From a virus: 20,077 bases of DNA. The notes beneath the pieces are model-generated. The model was given only the letters and a program-made list of their open reading frames with translations, was not told the origin of the DNA and searched no databases. The stretch is from positions 1 through 20,077 of the IMG/VR virus record IMGVR_UViG_3300047550_003446; one strand, given 5' to 3'. Below are positions 1-6,740 of the stretch, in pieces (the stretch's first letter is position 1; every line of letters starts with the position of its first letter). The position numbers were made by a program, and so were the translations under genes.

Positions 1-1
1 G

Positions 2-29
2 TTGACACCGTTTACAGTTCTGGTATCAT
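2..29 (+). promoter_or_regulatory. Sigma70 promoter with extended -10
   Basis: TTGACA at 2-7, a 16-nt spacer and TATCAT at 24-29. TG at 21-22 gives an extended -10 (TGgTATCAT). It lies just upstream of the secreted-protein gene starting at 67 and would drive the left rightward arm. The call is by consensus only. Confidence 0.6.
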
Positions 30-66
30 TACCACATCGACAAACGAAACCGAAAGGGGAAAAACT

Positions 67-456
67 GTGGAAAAAAAAGGAAAATTGATCTGCAAATTGC
101 TTCTGACGCTTGGAATCACAACTGCAACATTGGGAGCAAACGCCCAAAGTCAAGATGATGTAATACGAGTTACAGAACTAAAAGAAAACGAAGTAGAAGC
201 GATCAAAAAAGAGTTTTTGACGACGAACCTAAAGGATCCGTATTCTGTCCAGTTGAAAGATTTGAGCGGTGTAAAATCATCCAAAGAAAGTAAATTAATG
301 ACAGTTTGCGGATCATTCAATGCAAAAAATAGTTACGGTGGATATACCGGGTTCCGTACATTCTATGCTGTACTGTCCGGCGAAAATGTGTTTATTTTGA
401 TTATTTCAGAATCTTTGGCAGAAGAAAGGTGCGCTAAAGTGTTTAGAAGAAAATAA
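67..456 (+). CDS. Small secreted protein with signal peptide
   Basis: 129 residues from a GTG start, preceded by AAAGGGG at 52-58. The N-terminus is a standard Sec signal: a basic stretch (MEKKGK), a hydrophobic core (CKLLLTLGITTATLG) and an ANA/Q cleavage site near residue 26, so the mature protein should be periplasmic or exported. The mature part holds two cysteines, one in a VCGSFNAKNSYGGYTGF motif and one near the C-terminus (ERCAKVF), which could form a disulphide. The KDPYSVQLKDL and NAKNSYGGYTGF stretches recall small exported proteins of proteobacterial chromosomes; this is from memory. The function is unknown; a role at the cell envelope is inference only. It is the first gene after the promoter at 2-29. 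Confidence 0.75.
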   Translation: MEKKGKLICKLLLTLGITTATLGANAQSQDDVIRVTELKENEVEAIKKEFLTTNLKDPYSVQLKDLSGVKSSKESKLMTVCGSFNAKNSYGGYTGFRTFYAVLSGENVFILIISESLAEERCAKVFRRK

Positions 457-522
457 TGGATAACACGATAACTCTTGCTTTCCGGGTTTACCAGATTGTC
501 CAAGCTATCAACTAAAAACACC

Positions 523-538
523 GCAGGGGAAACCCTGC
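523..538 (+). other. GNRA-loop hairpin before the 48-aa ORF
   Basis: GCAGGG at 523-528 pairs perfectly with CCCTGC at 533-538 around a GAAA tetraloop. No U tract follows, so it is unlikely to be a terminator. It lies 20 nt upstream of the next start codon and may stabilise or set the 5' boundary of the downstream message. No gene is seen between 457 and 558. Confidence 0.5.
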
Positions 539-558
539 AAACCTTAAAGGGGTAAAAC

Positions 559-705
559 ATGAAATACCTTGTAACTTTCACCTACACCGCAACAGTCGAA
601 GTCGAAGCTGAAGACGAGCAACAAGCGCGCGAGATTGCATCCGATAGCTTCACACTGGATCAACTGGAGTACTTGGACACTGACACCGACGAGATTGAAG
701 AGTAA
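559..705 (+). CDS. Hypothetical 48-aa acidic protein
   Basis: ATG at 559 to TAA at 703-705, with AAAGGGG at 546-552 at good spacing. It begins MKYLVTFTYTATVEVEAEDE and ends in a strongly acidic tail (DTDTDEIEE). The alternating hydrophobic N-terminus followed by EAEDEQQAREIA looks like a beta-strand pair plus helix, as in many small phage or DpnD-like mini-proteins; that likeness is weak. It has no recognisable catalytic motif. It shares the unusual AAAGGGG ribosome site with its neighbours. Confidence 0.6.
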   Translation: MKYLVTFTYTATVEVEAEDEQQAREIASDSFTLDQLEYLDTDTDEIEE

Positions 706-762
706 ACACCTAAGCATTTAGGCATTTGAGCATTCACCGATAAACTTTAAAGGGGTTTCATT

Positions 763-828
763 ATGCGTTCAGCACATCAACACTTGAGGTTGTATCAACT
801 TTCATCGAATTATAGTGAGTTGGTTTGA
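763..828 (+). CDS. Possible 21-aa leader peptide or mini-ORF
   Basis: ATG at 763 to TGA at 826-828, encoding MRSAHQHLRLYQLSSNYSEL plus V. The support is AAAGGGG at 748-754, the same motif as before the neighbouring genes, at 8-nt spacing. It ends 28 nt before the DUF7227-type gene and may act as a coupled leader peptide. No homology is recognised, and it could be a remnant. Confidence 0.35.
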   Translation: MRSAHQHLRLYQLSSNYSELV

Positions 829-856
829 TTTTCTTTTAGAATCAAAGGGTTATATC

Positions 857-1591
857 ATGGCAAAGCAAAAAGCATTTAAGGCAAAATCAGGTATCATTTT
901 TCAGGGTCCTTCACTCATTGACGGTTCACCGATTGTGTGCGTGATGATTGTCTCATCGAGCAACAGTAAGACAGGGAACATGGTACAGACTCACATCATC
1001 CGGTCAGACATGGACCCCCTCACAGCAAACCGAACGGGGGCCGATAGGGGTATATGTGGGGATTGTCCACATCGAGGTGTAGCAGACCCTGAAGCTACTC
1101 AAGGGTTAGCTAGGGGGAGGTCATGCTACGTTAACATCGGACAATCCCCCCTGAGTGTATACCGCAAGTTCACCCGTGGGGGTTACCCGGTGTTATCCCT
1201 CGAGGAAGTGCAGCAGACCGTAAAGGGGCGCATGGTACGGATCGGGTCCTACGGTGACGGTGCAGCAGTACCGTCTGAGGTTTGGCAGAATATCCGAGAG
1301 CATGCTCAGGGTGTAACCGCTTATACACATCAGGGGTTGAATCAGGATTCTACGTTCATGGTATCGGCTGATTCTCTGTCAGTGGCTCAACAGGCATGGA
1401 AGGTTGGAAAGCGCACCTTTAGGATCGTCACCGATTACGCTCAGAAGCAACCTAACGAGGTTATTTGCCCCTCTTCTAAGGGGGTAACTTGTAATGATTG
1501 CGGGTTGTGTGATGGTAACAAACAAGTCAAAAGTGTAGTGATCGAAGTGCATGGTACAGGTGCGAAGAACTTCAAGGGTGTGACCGTATGA
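857..1591 (+). CDS. DUF7227-type cysteine-rich phage protein
   Basis: 244 residues. ATG at 857 is chosen over the in-frame codon at 815 because AAAGGG (844-849) precedes it at proper spacing and the residues upstream are unlike the rest. Two cysteine clusters stand out: CGDCPHRG at residues 67-74 with C90, and C204 followed by CNDCGLC at 212-218. These suggest a metal (Zn or Fe-S) site. The stretches KTGNMVQTHIIRSD, ANRTGADRGICGDCPHRG and SCYVNIGQSPLSVYR match a family I recall from many phages and annotated as DUF7227 of unknown function. The gene is much richer in G+C than the leftward operon. Its stop overlaps the next start (ATGA). Confidence 0.75.
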   Translation: MAKQKAFKAKSGIIFQGPSLIDGSPIVCVMIVSSSNSKTGNMVQTHIIRSDMDPLTANRTGADRGICGDCPHRGVADPEATQGLARGRSCYVNIGQSPLSVYRKFTRGGYPVLSLEEVQQTVKGRMVRIGSYGDGAAVPSEVWQNIREHAQGVTAYTHQGLNQDSTFMVSADSLSVAQQAWKVGKRTFRIVTDYAQKQPNEVICPSSKGVTCNDCGLCDGNKQVKSVVIEVHGTGAKNFKGVTV

Positions 1592-1701
1592 TACCTTCGA
1601 TTATCACTACAAGTGCTCTGGTACTAGCATCTAAGCCGATTCACCCCCTGGTTTGGTTTCTTTGGTTCCTCGCAAAGAGCATAAAGAAGACACTGTTCTA
1701 A
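1588..1701 (+). CDS. 37-aa hydrophobic peptide
   Basis: ATG at 1588 overlaps the preceding stop as ATGA, a standard translational-coupling arrangement. The peptide begins MIPSIITTSALVLASK and continues IHPLVWFLWFLAKSIKKTLF. It has two short hydrophobic stretches and a basic C-terminus, which suggests membrane association. It is the last ORF before the terminator at 1710. Function unknown. Confidence 0.5.
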   Translation: MIPSIITTSALVLASKPIHPLVWFLWFLAKSIKKTLF

Positions 1702-1709
1702 AACCTACA

Positions 1710-1729
1710 AGCCCCCTAGAGGGGCTTTT
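1710..1729 (+). terminator. Rho-independent terminator of the left arm
   Basis: AGCCCC (1710-1715), loop CTAGA and GGGGCT (1721-1726), followed by TTTTCTTT. It begins 9 nt after the stop of the 37-aa ORF and should end the rightward transcript started near position 36. Confidence 0.85.
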
Positions 1730-1782
1730 CTTTGGTGTAATACCCACAATGGCAGTAGGGTTATTCGGAGGTTAAACGCTCG

Positions 1783-1870
1783 TTCGCTTCGCTCACTCGC
1801 TTAACAGTTCCCCTTCGGGGAAACCAAAAGTAAACCCAAGAAAACCCCTATCGTGTCTTCGCTTCGCTCA
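1783..1870. repeat. 13-bp direct repeat TTCGCTTCGCTCA
   Basis: Identical copies at 1783-1795 and 1858-1870. The first copy sits in a partly self-complementary stretch bounded by GTTAA (1771-1775) and TTAAC (1801-1805). The sequence recalls the GCTTCGCTC-type repeats scattered in many bacterial genomes and plasmids. Confidence 0.6.
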
Positions 1871-2369
1871 GACCAGATGAATCCCCATGTGAGATATTTT
1901 GAATAAATTCAAGAAGTTACTTGGAGGGTTTGGGGTACTATCAAACCAAAAAGCCAACCTGTAGCATTGTTTTAGGTATATTTTACAGAAAACCAATACA
2001 AAAGTCAACAAATATCAATCCGTAAACAATAAAAATTTTATAGTTTTTGCAATGATTTTACAACGAGCACAACGGATACCTCAAGATATTTCTAAAAATC
2101 AATTTTAAGGTATCTAAAAAGGGCTACAACGGGTTAATTTTATAATTTAAGGGTAGAATACCTGACAGTACACCAAAGGATTGTAGAAGGTTTTGGAGGG
2201 TGATTCTGCTCTGTAAATCGCTAGAACACTCATTGTGATATTTTATAGGGACACCGCAGATATTTCATACTACCTCACAAAACACCCTTGAAAACCGCAT
2301 AACATATTTATATAATTTTTTTAGTGTTTTCTCCTAAGGGATTTCGTTTTTTCTTTATATAAATCAATA

Positions 2370-2440
2370 GGTTACAAGTGCGTTTTATGGAGGTTTCCAT
2401 AAGACTTATGGAATTTTCCATAAAAACACTACAAGTAACC
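2370..2440. repeat. Nested palindromes with TTATGGA/TCCATAA units
   Basis: Four alternating units: TTATGGA 2385-2391, TCCATAA 2396-2402, TTATGGA 2406-2412 and TCCATAA 2417-2423. They are enclosed by GGTTAC (2370-2375) and GTAACC (2435-2440). They can form two small hairpins or one long cruciform. The cluster lies 13 nt past the end of the leftward helicase-like gene. It could be an operator array, replication iterons or a bidirectional transcription end; no clear U tract follows on either strand. Confidence 0.6.
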
Positions 2441-2453
2441 TGTCGATTGCACA

Positions 2454-3656
2454 TCAAATTACATCATCCAACCACTTCTCCAACAACTCTCTCATTCGAG
2501 AACTGACAATACACACTTGAATCTCCTTATCGTTTCTGATAGCACTTCTCCAAATCCACTGTATCAGTTCATTCAATGCGAACTTATCAGGGTCACAGGG
2601 ATGACCATAATCATTCAAATACACAGAAACAGGTACATCCGGATATCTGTTGTACGCATGAAATAAAACTGTTTTATGGCTGTAGATATTTGTACCTTTA
2701 CACGAACTAAAAACAAAAGATTTATCAACTGAAATAACTCTACTTTTGATGTTATCAGCAAACTCTTTCTTTGTGCAAAACATGAAATCATCTGAAGATA
2801 CTTTACAGTTAACCTTAAAGGAGGTCATTGCTTTGAGTAATGAACTTCTTTGTGCTTGTGTACTGTTCTTATACCAAGAGGAACTAAGACTTGATTTAGA
2901 CTTAGATATTTTATCTACTGAAGGTGTACTTACAATCTTTAGTAGATTCTTGATATTTTGTTTTACTTCTGATTCATCCTTTAACAACCTTATACCAGTA
3001 AATGATTTATGTGTGATACCTTTGAGAGTCAAAAATGAGTGCATGATACTTCCTTCGTAGTTATATGTAAGAAGTATTACTCTACTTGCACTGGTAATTA
3101 AATCTAATGGTAGGTGCAATAGAAAGGCTTGCATTTCTCTTTTAGGTACAAACACAGCACCAATATCAGATAGATATTTTAATTTACTGAACTTATGTCC
3201 ATCTTTGATATCCCACTTCCATTGTACTCTACCAAGATTATCGTAATCTATCTCAATGAGATTTTCATCAATAAGACTTTGAAAATCAGACGAAGAGTAC
3301 TCTGTGAAAGGTGATATGAACTCTACTTCTTCATCTACAATCAAAACGTATTGTTTTTCTTTGATGTACTCTAGGTGTTCTTTACGAAGTTCAGAGAACA
3401 TCTTGTGAGTAATACAGATGTTTCTACCTTCTTGTAGGAGTTCAAGTAAATGCTTACCTTTGGTTTTGTGGTGCTCTGTAGTAGGGAATAACATGAAGAG
3501 TTCTGGACACTCACTAGGAACTCTTTCTTCAACCTCTGATAGCATCGGTGAGACATACAGGTATCGGTTGTGCGGATTGCTACGCATCCAGTTAATGATA
3601 CCTGTAGTCTTTCCTGTACCCATCAAAGAATCTACTACTTCAATGGTTTTATTCAT
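2454..3656 (-). CDS. P-loop NTPase, DEAD-like helicase family
   Basis: 400 residues. The ATG at 3656 is preferred over the in-frame ATG at 3671 because AAGGAG sits just before it. It overlaps the preceding gene by 8 nt. Walker A is MGTGKTT at residues 12-18. A DEAD-box-type Walker B (LIVDEE) is at about 105-110. The C-terminus has QWIWRSAIRNDKEI, which resembles a superfamily 2 motif VI with its arginines, then SSRMRELLEKWL. The Walker A is tight against the N-terminus, as in phage DEAD-like or origin-binding-helicase-like proteins. It probably unwinds or remodels DNA during replication. It is the last gene of the leftward operon. Confidence 0.75.
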   Translation of the reverse strand: MNKTIEVVDSLMGTGKTTGIINWMRSNPHNRYLYVSPMLSEVEERVPSECPELFMLFPTTEHHKTKGKHLLELLQEGRNICITHKMFSELRKEHLEYIKEKQYVLIVDEEVEFISPFTEYSSSDFQSLIDENLIEIDYDNLGRVQWKWDIKDGHKFSKLKYLSDIGAVFVPKREMQAFLLHLPLDLITSASRVILLTYNYEGSIMHSFLTLKGITHKSFTGIRLLKDESEVKQNIKNLLKIVSTPSVDKISKSKSSLSSSWYKNSTQAQRSSLLKAMTSFKVNCKVSSDDFMFCTKKEFADNIKSRVISVDKSFVFSSCKGTNIYSHKTVLFHAYNRYPDVPVSVYLNDYGHPCDPDKFALNELIQWIWRSAIRNDKEIQVCIVSSRMRELLEKWLDDVI

Positions 3657-4269
3657 AGTTCTCCTTTTCATCTAGGTATTCTTCATCAATCGGTAAAGAG
3701 AATTTCATGTAAGTTAAATCCTCTGAAAACCAATAAGGAATCAGGTGTTTTGTAAATTCAAAAAAATCAGGTTTTCTCCTAAAAACATAAAACTCTGGTG
3801 CAGTGTCAACTATCCAAGACCTTTTTAGTTTTCCAGACTCCAAAATATGAAATGTGTAGTGCTGAATGAGAGAATTAAAAAGACTGATTGCACGATTGGT
3901 GTTAGTTTTATTCATACCAAGACTAATTATGAATTTTTCCCATTTCTTAACTTTAACAAGGTACAATCTCCTGTTATCTGGCATAACATTTGTTTTAAGA
4001 TACCGAGTGTTTAATTCTGGTTTATATCTCAATATACACTCCAAAGGTTTACCTTCTTTATCAAGCATAGGTGTAAAAGAACCCCTAGAACTCAAACCTC
4101 TAATATACCATACACCTTCAATGCAAACTTCTACGTGGCTCATGCCGTACTCTACCGTTCTCTCTTCTGGTGTCATTGTAAAGTAATTATACAAACCACC
4201 CAAGATAATACCCCCAGAAACCAAACTAAATATAACAAGAACCATTAGAAAAAACTCTTCTGTGTTCAT
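3649..4269 (-). CDS. Hypothetical protein with N-terminal membrane anchor
   Basis: 206 residues. Residues 7-30 (FLMVLVIFSLVSGGIILGGL region) form one transmembrane helix, followed by a long soluble domain with many aromatic and charged residues and no motif I recognise. The start overlaps the upstream stop as ATGA. The 3' end overlaps the helicase-like gene by 8 nt, so the genes are probably translationally coupled. The soluble part is likely cytoplasmic or periplasmic depending on orientation, which cannot be settled. Function unknown. Confidence 0.7.
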   Translation of the reverse strand: MNTEEFFLMVLVIFSLVSGGIILGGLYNYFTMTPEERTVEYGMSHVEVCIEGVWYIRGLSSRGSFTPMLDKEGKPLECILRYKPELNTRYLKTNVMPDNRRLYLVKVKKWEKFIISLGMNKTNTNRAISLFNSLIQHYTFHILESGKLKRSWIVDTAPEFYVFRRKPDFFEFTKHLIPYWFSEDLTYMKFSLPIDEEYLDEKENYE

Positions 4270-4469
4270 TCTTTCACCTGTACAGTACTATCAATAAAGT
4301 ACACATGGTTAACCTCTTTGATTTCTTGTACATCAAGAACCTGTTGTTGTACGATGATAACTGGTGTTTCATTGTGATGAAGACTAATACTCAACGCTAA
4401 GACATTCTTTTCAGGAATCTGAGGAAATATCTTCCGAAGTTCTACAAATGCTTTGTCTGTTATGTTCAT
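4266..4469 (-). CDS. Hypothetical 67-aa protein
   Basis: The start overlaps the upstream stop (ATGA) and GGAGGGG precedes it, so it is a well-supported small gene. The mixed alpha/beta sequence (MNITDKAFVELRKIFPQIPE then ALSISLHHNETPVIIV) has no known motif. The stop again overlaps the next start by 4 nt. It is part of the leftward coupled run. Confidence 0.65.
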   Translation of the reverse strand: MNITDKAFVELRKIFPQIPEKNVLALSISLHHNETPVIIVQQQVLDVQEIKEVNHVYFIDSTVQVKE

Positions 4470-5002
4470 TCTTCCCCTCCATCATTACCTTGAATTTCAC
4501 TATCCCAGTCACTCACGATAAACTCAAGAGTAACCCTACAAAACCCATCAGAAAAACCTCTTACAGACGCTTTAAAGCCTCCTGATGAGACAAAGTAATC
4601 ATCGCAGTCATTTTCAAGGAAACCCTTTACAGCGCAATCCAATTCCCTTTGTGCAAATAATACAAGTTTACCTATACTTGGTACAGTAACATCATCACCT
4701 GTAAACCATTTCCAATCTAAATGTTGCATTACAGAATAAATCTTATCAAAGTCAATGTGTGAAATGCAGTCTTCTTTACTCTTTTGAAGTTTATCAAGAA
4801 ACTCCTTGTCTGTTTTTAGGTGTTTTGGGAAGGTGTTTTCAGGTTGTTTGTCTGAAATTTGTTTGTCTTTTTTGGATACAATACCTTTTCCTGCTTCGTA
4901 CCCGTCACTCCAACCTCTCTCATACCCATCAAGATCACCTTTCTCGTAACCAAGATCAAACCCGGCATCCCACGCTACGTTGATATCTGATTCATTGCTC
5001 AT
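4466..5002 (-). CDS. Hypothetical protein with Gly-Tyr-Glu repeats
   Basis: 178 residues from ATG at 5002, chosen because AAAGGAGG lies directly upstream; the in-frame ATG at 5023 falls in the terminator/promoter element. Residues 8-36 hold a repeating helix with glycines every fourth position (DAGFDLGYEKGDLDGYERG, then WSDGYEAGKG). This resembles the glycine-zipper-like repeats of Yae1/FliH-type helices and suggests helix packing. The rest is an acidic, unrecognised domain (HLDWKWFTGDDVTVPS). It is the first gene after the internal leftward promoter at 5045-5073. Confidence 0.7.
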   Translation of the reverse strand: MSNESDINVAWDAGFDLGYEKGDLDGYERGWSDGYEAGKGIVSKKDKQISDKQPENTFPKHLKTDKEFLDKLQKSKEDCISHIDFDKIYSVMQHLDWKWFTGDDVTVPSIGKLVLFAQRELDCAVKGFLENDCDDYFVSSGGFKASVRGFSDGFCRVTLEFIVSDWDSEIQGNDGGEE

Positions 5003-5021
5003 ATTTCCTCCTTTACATAAC

Positions 5022-5064
5022 AAAAACCCCTAACCAATACACAGAGTGTACCAGAAAGGGGTTT
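5022..5064 (-). terminator. Leftward terminator hairpin containing a promoter -10
   Basis: Read on the minus strand, AAACCCCT (complement of 5057-5064) pairs with AGGGGTTT (complement of 5024-5031), and a run of five T residues overlaps the end. The 25-nt loop holds an inner TACAC/GTGTA hairpin. It would end transcripts arriving from the genes at 5110-9556. Confidence 0.55.
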
Positions 5065-5073
5065 GGTTGTCAA
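5045..5073 (-). promoter_or_regulatory. Internal leftward sigma70 promoter
   Basis: On the minus strand, TTGACA (complement of 5068-5073), a 17-nt spacer and TACACT (complement of 5045-5050). The -35, -10 and spacing are the same as in the main leftward promoter at 9585-9613. It should serve the gene starting at 5002 and those downstream. Confidence 0.75.
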
Positions 5074-5094
5074 GTGAAAATAAAATATTTTCAC
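5074..5094. promoter_or_regulatory. Perfect palindrome abutting the -35 (operator candidate)
   Basis: GTGAAAATA (5074-5082), spacer AAA, TATTTTCAC (5086-5094). It is a perfect 9+3+9 inverted repeat ending exactly where the -35 box begins. It could bind a dimeric regulator. No U tract follows, so terminator function is less likely. Confidence 0.5.
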
Positions 5095-5109
5095 GCACAT
5101 CAAGTATTT

Positions 5110-5454
5110 TTATACTTTAGGTTTGTATTTGTACTCTTGAAGTACACAAGTTACATTTCCTTCTGAACTTTTTAGTTCTCGCACAGCAAGAATCTTATTG
5201 TTCTTCTTGATACCTACAAGAGCATCTACTACAACATTCTTGGTGTCCATCTGAAGAACTTCAGAAGCTAGTACTTCGTAATCTCCGATTAACTTCATCA
5301 AATCTTCTGTTCTGTAACAGGTACTATCAAATTCCTGTTGAAATCTAGGAATACCTTGTGCTTTTACAGAAGAACACATCAGAAGGGCACTCAACAAAGC
5401 ACTCAGGAATACAATCTGAAGAAATCTAAGGAATTTATTCTGGAATTTATTCAT
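5110..5454 (-). CDS. Small secreted protein with signal peptide
   Basis: 114 residues from ATG at 5454. The longer in-frame start at 5487 would add MWLSKEVKSKN ahead of a clean signal sequence and overlap the upstream gene. The signal has basic residues, a hydrophobic core (FLQIVFLSALLSALLMC) and a probable VKA/Q cleavage near residue 32. ALLMC does not fit a normal lipobox. The mature part has two cysteines (STCYR and VTCVL) and could be disulphide-bonded in the periplasm. It lies 4 nt after the two-helix membrane protein gene, so the pair may act together at the envelope. Function unknown. Confidence 0.7.
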   Translation of the reverse strand: MNKFQNKFLRFLQIVFLSALLSALLMCSSVKAQGIPRFQQEFDSTCYRTEDLMKLIGDYEVLASEVLQMDTKNVVVDALVGIKKNNKILAVRELKSSEGNVTCVLQEYKYKPKV

Positions 5455-5458
5455 GTTT

Positions 5459-5785
5459 TTACTCTTTACTTCCTTTGATAACCACATCGTAGTTATCGTC
5501 GGTCTTTGTAGAATCAGAGATAAGATTAGGGATTCTCCAAGATTCCATATTTGGGTTATTCAAAGAGTTAATACTCTGTTGTTTACGTTTAGTATCAAAC
5601 GCAATAAACAACAACTCAATGAACAACACAATACTGGTGCACACCGTAACTACAATAGCTACAATACCTACAGAGTAAAACAGAGATACACCAACCAAAA
5701 ACAAAGATACAAACAGTGCTACACCAAATCCAATGGCATCTGTAAATAAATCTTGTACTTTACTGAAAAAATTACTGTCAATCAT
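5459..5785 (-). CDS. Hypothetical membrane protein, two helices
   Basis: 108 residues from ATG at 5785, which has AAGGAGG upstream and overlaps the preceding stop by 8 nt. Residues about 20-40 (GFGVALFVSLFLVGVSLFYS) and 41-63 (VGIVAIVVTVCTSIVLFIEL) are two adjoining transmembrane segments with almost no loop, then a polar C-terminal tail (KRKQQSINSLNN onward). The pairing of a two-helix protein with a secreted protein immediately downstream recalls phage lysis or superinfection-exclusion cassettes, but no signature of either is visible. Confidence 0.7.
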   Translation of the reverse strand: MIDSNFFSKVQDLFTDAIGFGVALFVSLFLVGVSLFYSVGIVAIVVTVCTSIVLFIELLFIAFDTKRKQQSINSLNNPNMESWRIPNLISDSTKTDDNYDVVIKGSKE

Positions 5786-6005
5786 TTGATTCCTCCTTAA
5801 TATACGTAATAACATTTGCTAAAGACTTAGCAAATACTTCCTCGTGTTGTAACTGAATTGTGTACTCCAAGAATTTCTCTGATTTACTTTGCATTTCCAT
5901 CAAAAGATAATCAGCAACCTTCTCTGAAATACACAATCGTTCTTCAAGGTAAGTCAGAACGATTTTCTTGATGTCTTCATCTTGTATGTTAACTTGTACT
6001 TTCAT
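5778..6005 (-). CDS. Hypothetical 75-aa helical protein
   Basis: ATG at 6005 with AAGGGGGG upstream. The sequence is nearly all helix-forming and rich in Glu, Lys and Leu (IKKIVLTYLEERLCISEKVA). No motif is recognised. It overlaps the following membrane-protein gene by 8 nt, which supports it as a real gene. Confidence 0.65.
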   Translation of the reverse strand: MKVQVNIQDEDIKKIVLTYLEERLCISEKVADYLLMEMQSKSEKFLEYTIQLQHEEVFAKSLANVITYIKEESND

Positions 6006-6028
6006 TCTGACCCCCCTTATACTTTAAT

Positions 6029-6727
6029 TTACTCTGAAATAAAGTCTACCACACCTTGTACTACCGTGTCAACCTTTTTACTCTTTCGAGGTTTAGAGGA
6101 TTTCTTCAAATCTCGTTGTGCAGCATCTTCAAGTTCTTTGTTGTGTTTGCTTTCAAAGTACTCGTTACGCTTTTCAAGTCGAGCACGAATCTCGTCTGCA
6201 TCAAACCACAACTCTTTACCACCTTGTACATCTTTGATTTCAGATTCACTCAAAAAACCTTCGTATGTACTGGCAATTAACTTATCAAGTTGTTTTGTGC
6301 TGAATTCAACGAAGTTTTTAATGTCACTTTGTTTACTGCGTGGTGAACCATAAGAAGCTGAATGTACAAGCATCTGTGCTGAATCAGTAACAAGAACATC
6401 ATGGCAGTTCAGAGCAATAATACTTGCTGCACTGTGACAATCGCCAGTAATAATACCGTAAACATCAGCAGAACTCAATCGAATCGCTTCAATAATCTGT
6501 GTACAACCTTCCAATGAACCGCCACCAGAGTTGATGTAGATTTCAGCAATGTCACCTTCATTTGTATTCAACAAATATTGCACGACAGGTCTGTAATACC
6601 GACCATCTTTTACATCTTCGTCAATAAAGAAACGAGCAAGAGTGGACGATCGTTCTTGAAGATAAAATGAAATCTCAGATTCTTCGATTGTACCTACCAT
6701 TCCGTTTTGGTTTTTGAATTCTTTCAT
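6029..6727 (-). CDS. ClpP-fold serine protease
   Basis: 232 residues with AAGGAGG before the ATG. ClpP/crotonase-fold features are visible in order: YINSGGGS at residues 64-71 (the oxyanion-strand glycines), GDCHSAAS at 95-102 with S99 at the nucleophile position, and MLVHSASYGS at 119-128 with H122 at the catalytic histidine. The position of the ClpP catalytic Asp appears to be Glu (E172 in GGKELWFDADEI), a conservative change if my alignment is right. The Lys-rich C-terminal tail (KKSSKPRKSKK) is extra. Phage ClpP-like enzymes can be prohead proteases, but this gene lies with PhoH and the replication-type genes, far from the portal, so a regulatory or host-directed role is also possible. 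Confidence 0.8.
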   Translation of the reverse strand: MKEFKNQNGMVGTIEESEISFYLQERSSTLARFFIDEDVKDGRYYRPVVQYLLNTNEGDIAEIYINSGGGSLEGCTQIIEAIRLSSADVYGIITGDCHSAASIIALNCHDVLVTDSAQMLVHSASYGSPRSKQSDIKNFVEFSTKQLDKLIASTYEGFLSESEIKDVQGGKELWFDADEIRARLEKRNEYFESKHNKELEDAAQRDLKKSSKPRKSKKVDTVVQGVVDFISE

Positions 6728-6740
6728 ATATCCTCCTTAT

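Larger units (their letters stand above)
1740..2453. other. Gene-free convergent intergenic region
   Basis: About 710 nt between the rightward left arm and the end of the leftward operon, with no ORF I can support on either strand. The left part is GC-rich and holds a direct repeat and the hairpin TTCCCC/GGGGAA at 1808-1822. From about 1900 it is AT-rich, with four GATATTT copies (1893, 2085, 2237, 2259), an inverted pair GATACCT (2075-2081) / AGGTATC (2108-2114), and the palindrome cluster at 2370-2440. The AT-richness and short repeats would suit a replication origin or a regulatory region; that is inference. Confidence 0.6.

Noticed and set aside
1808-1822. TTCCCC/GGGGAA hairpin as a terminator
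   Set aside because: It has no U tract on either strand and lies away from any gene end.
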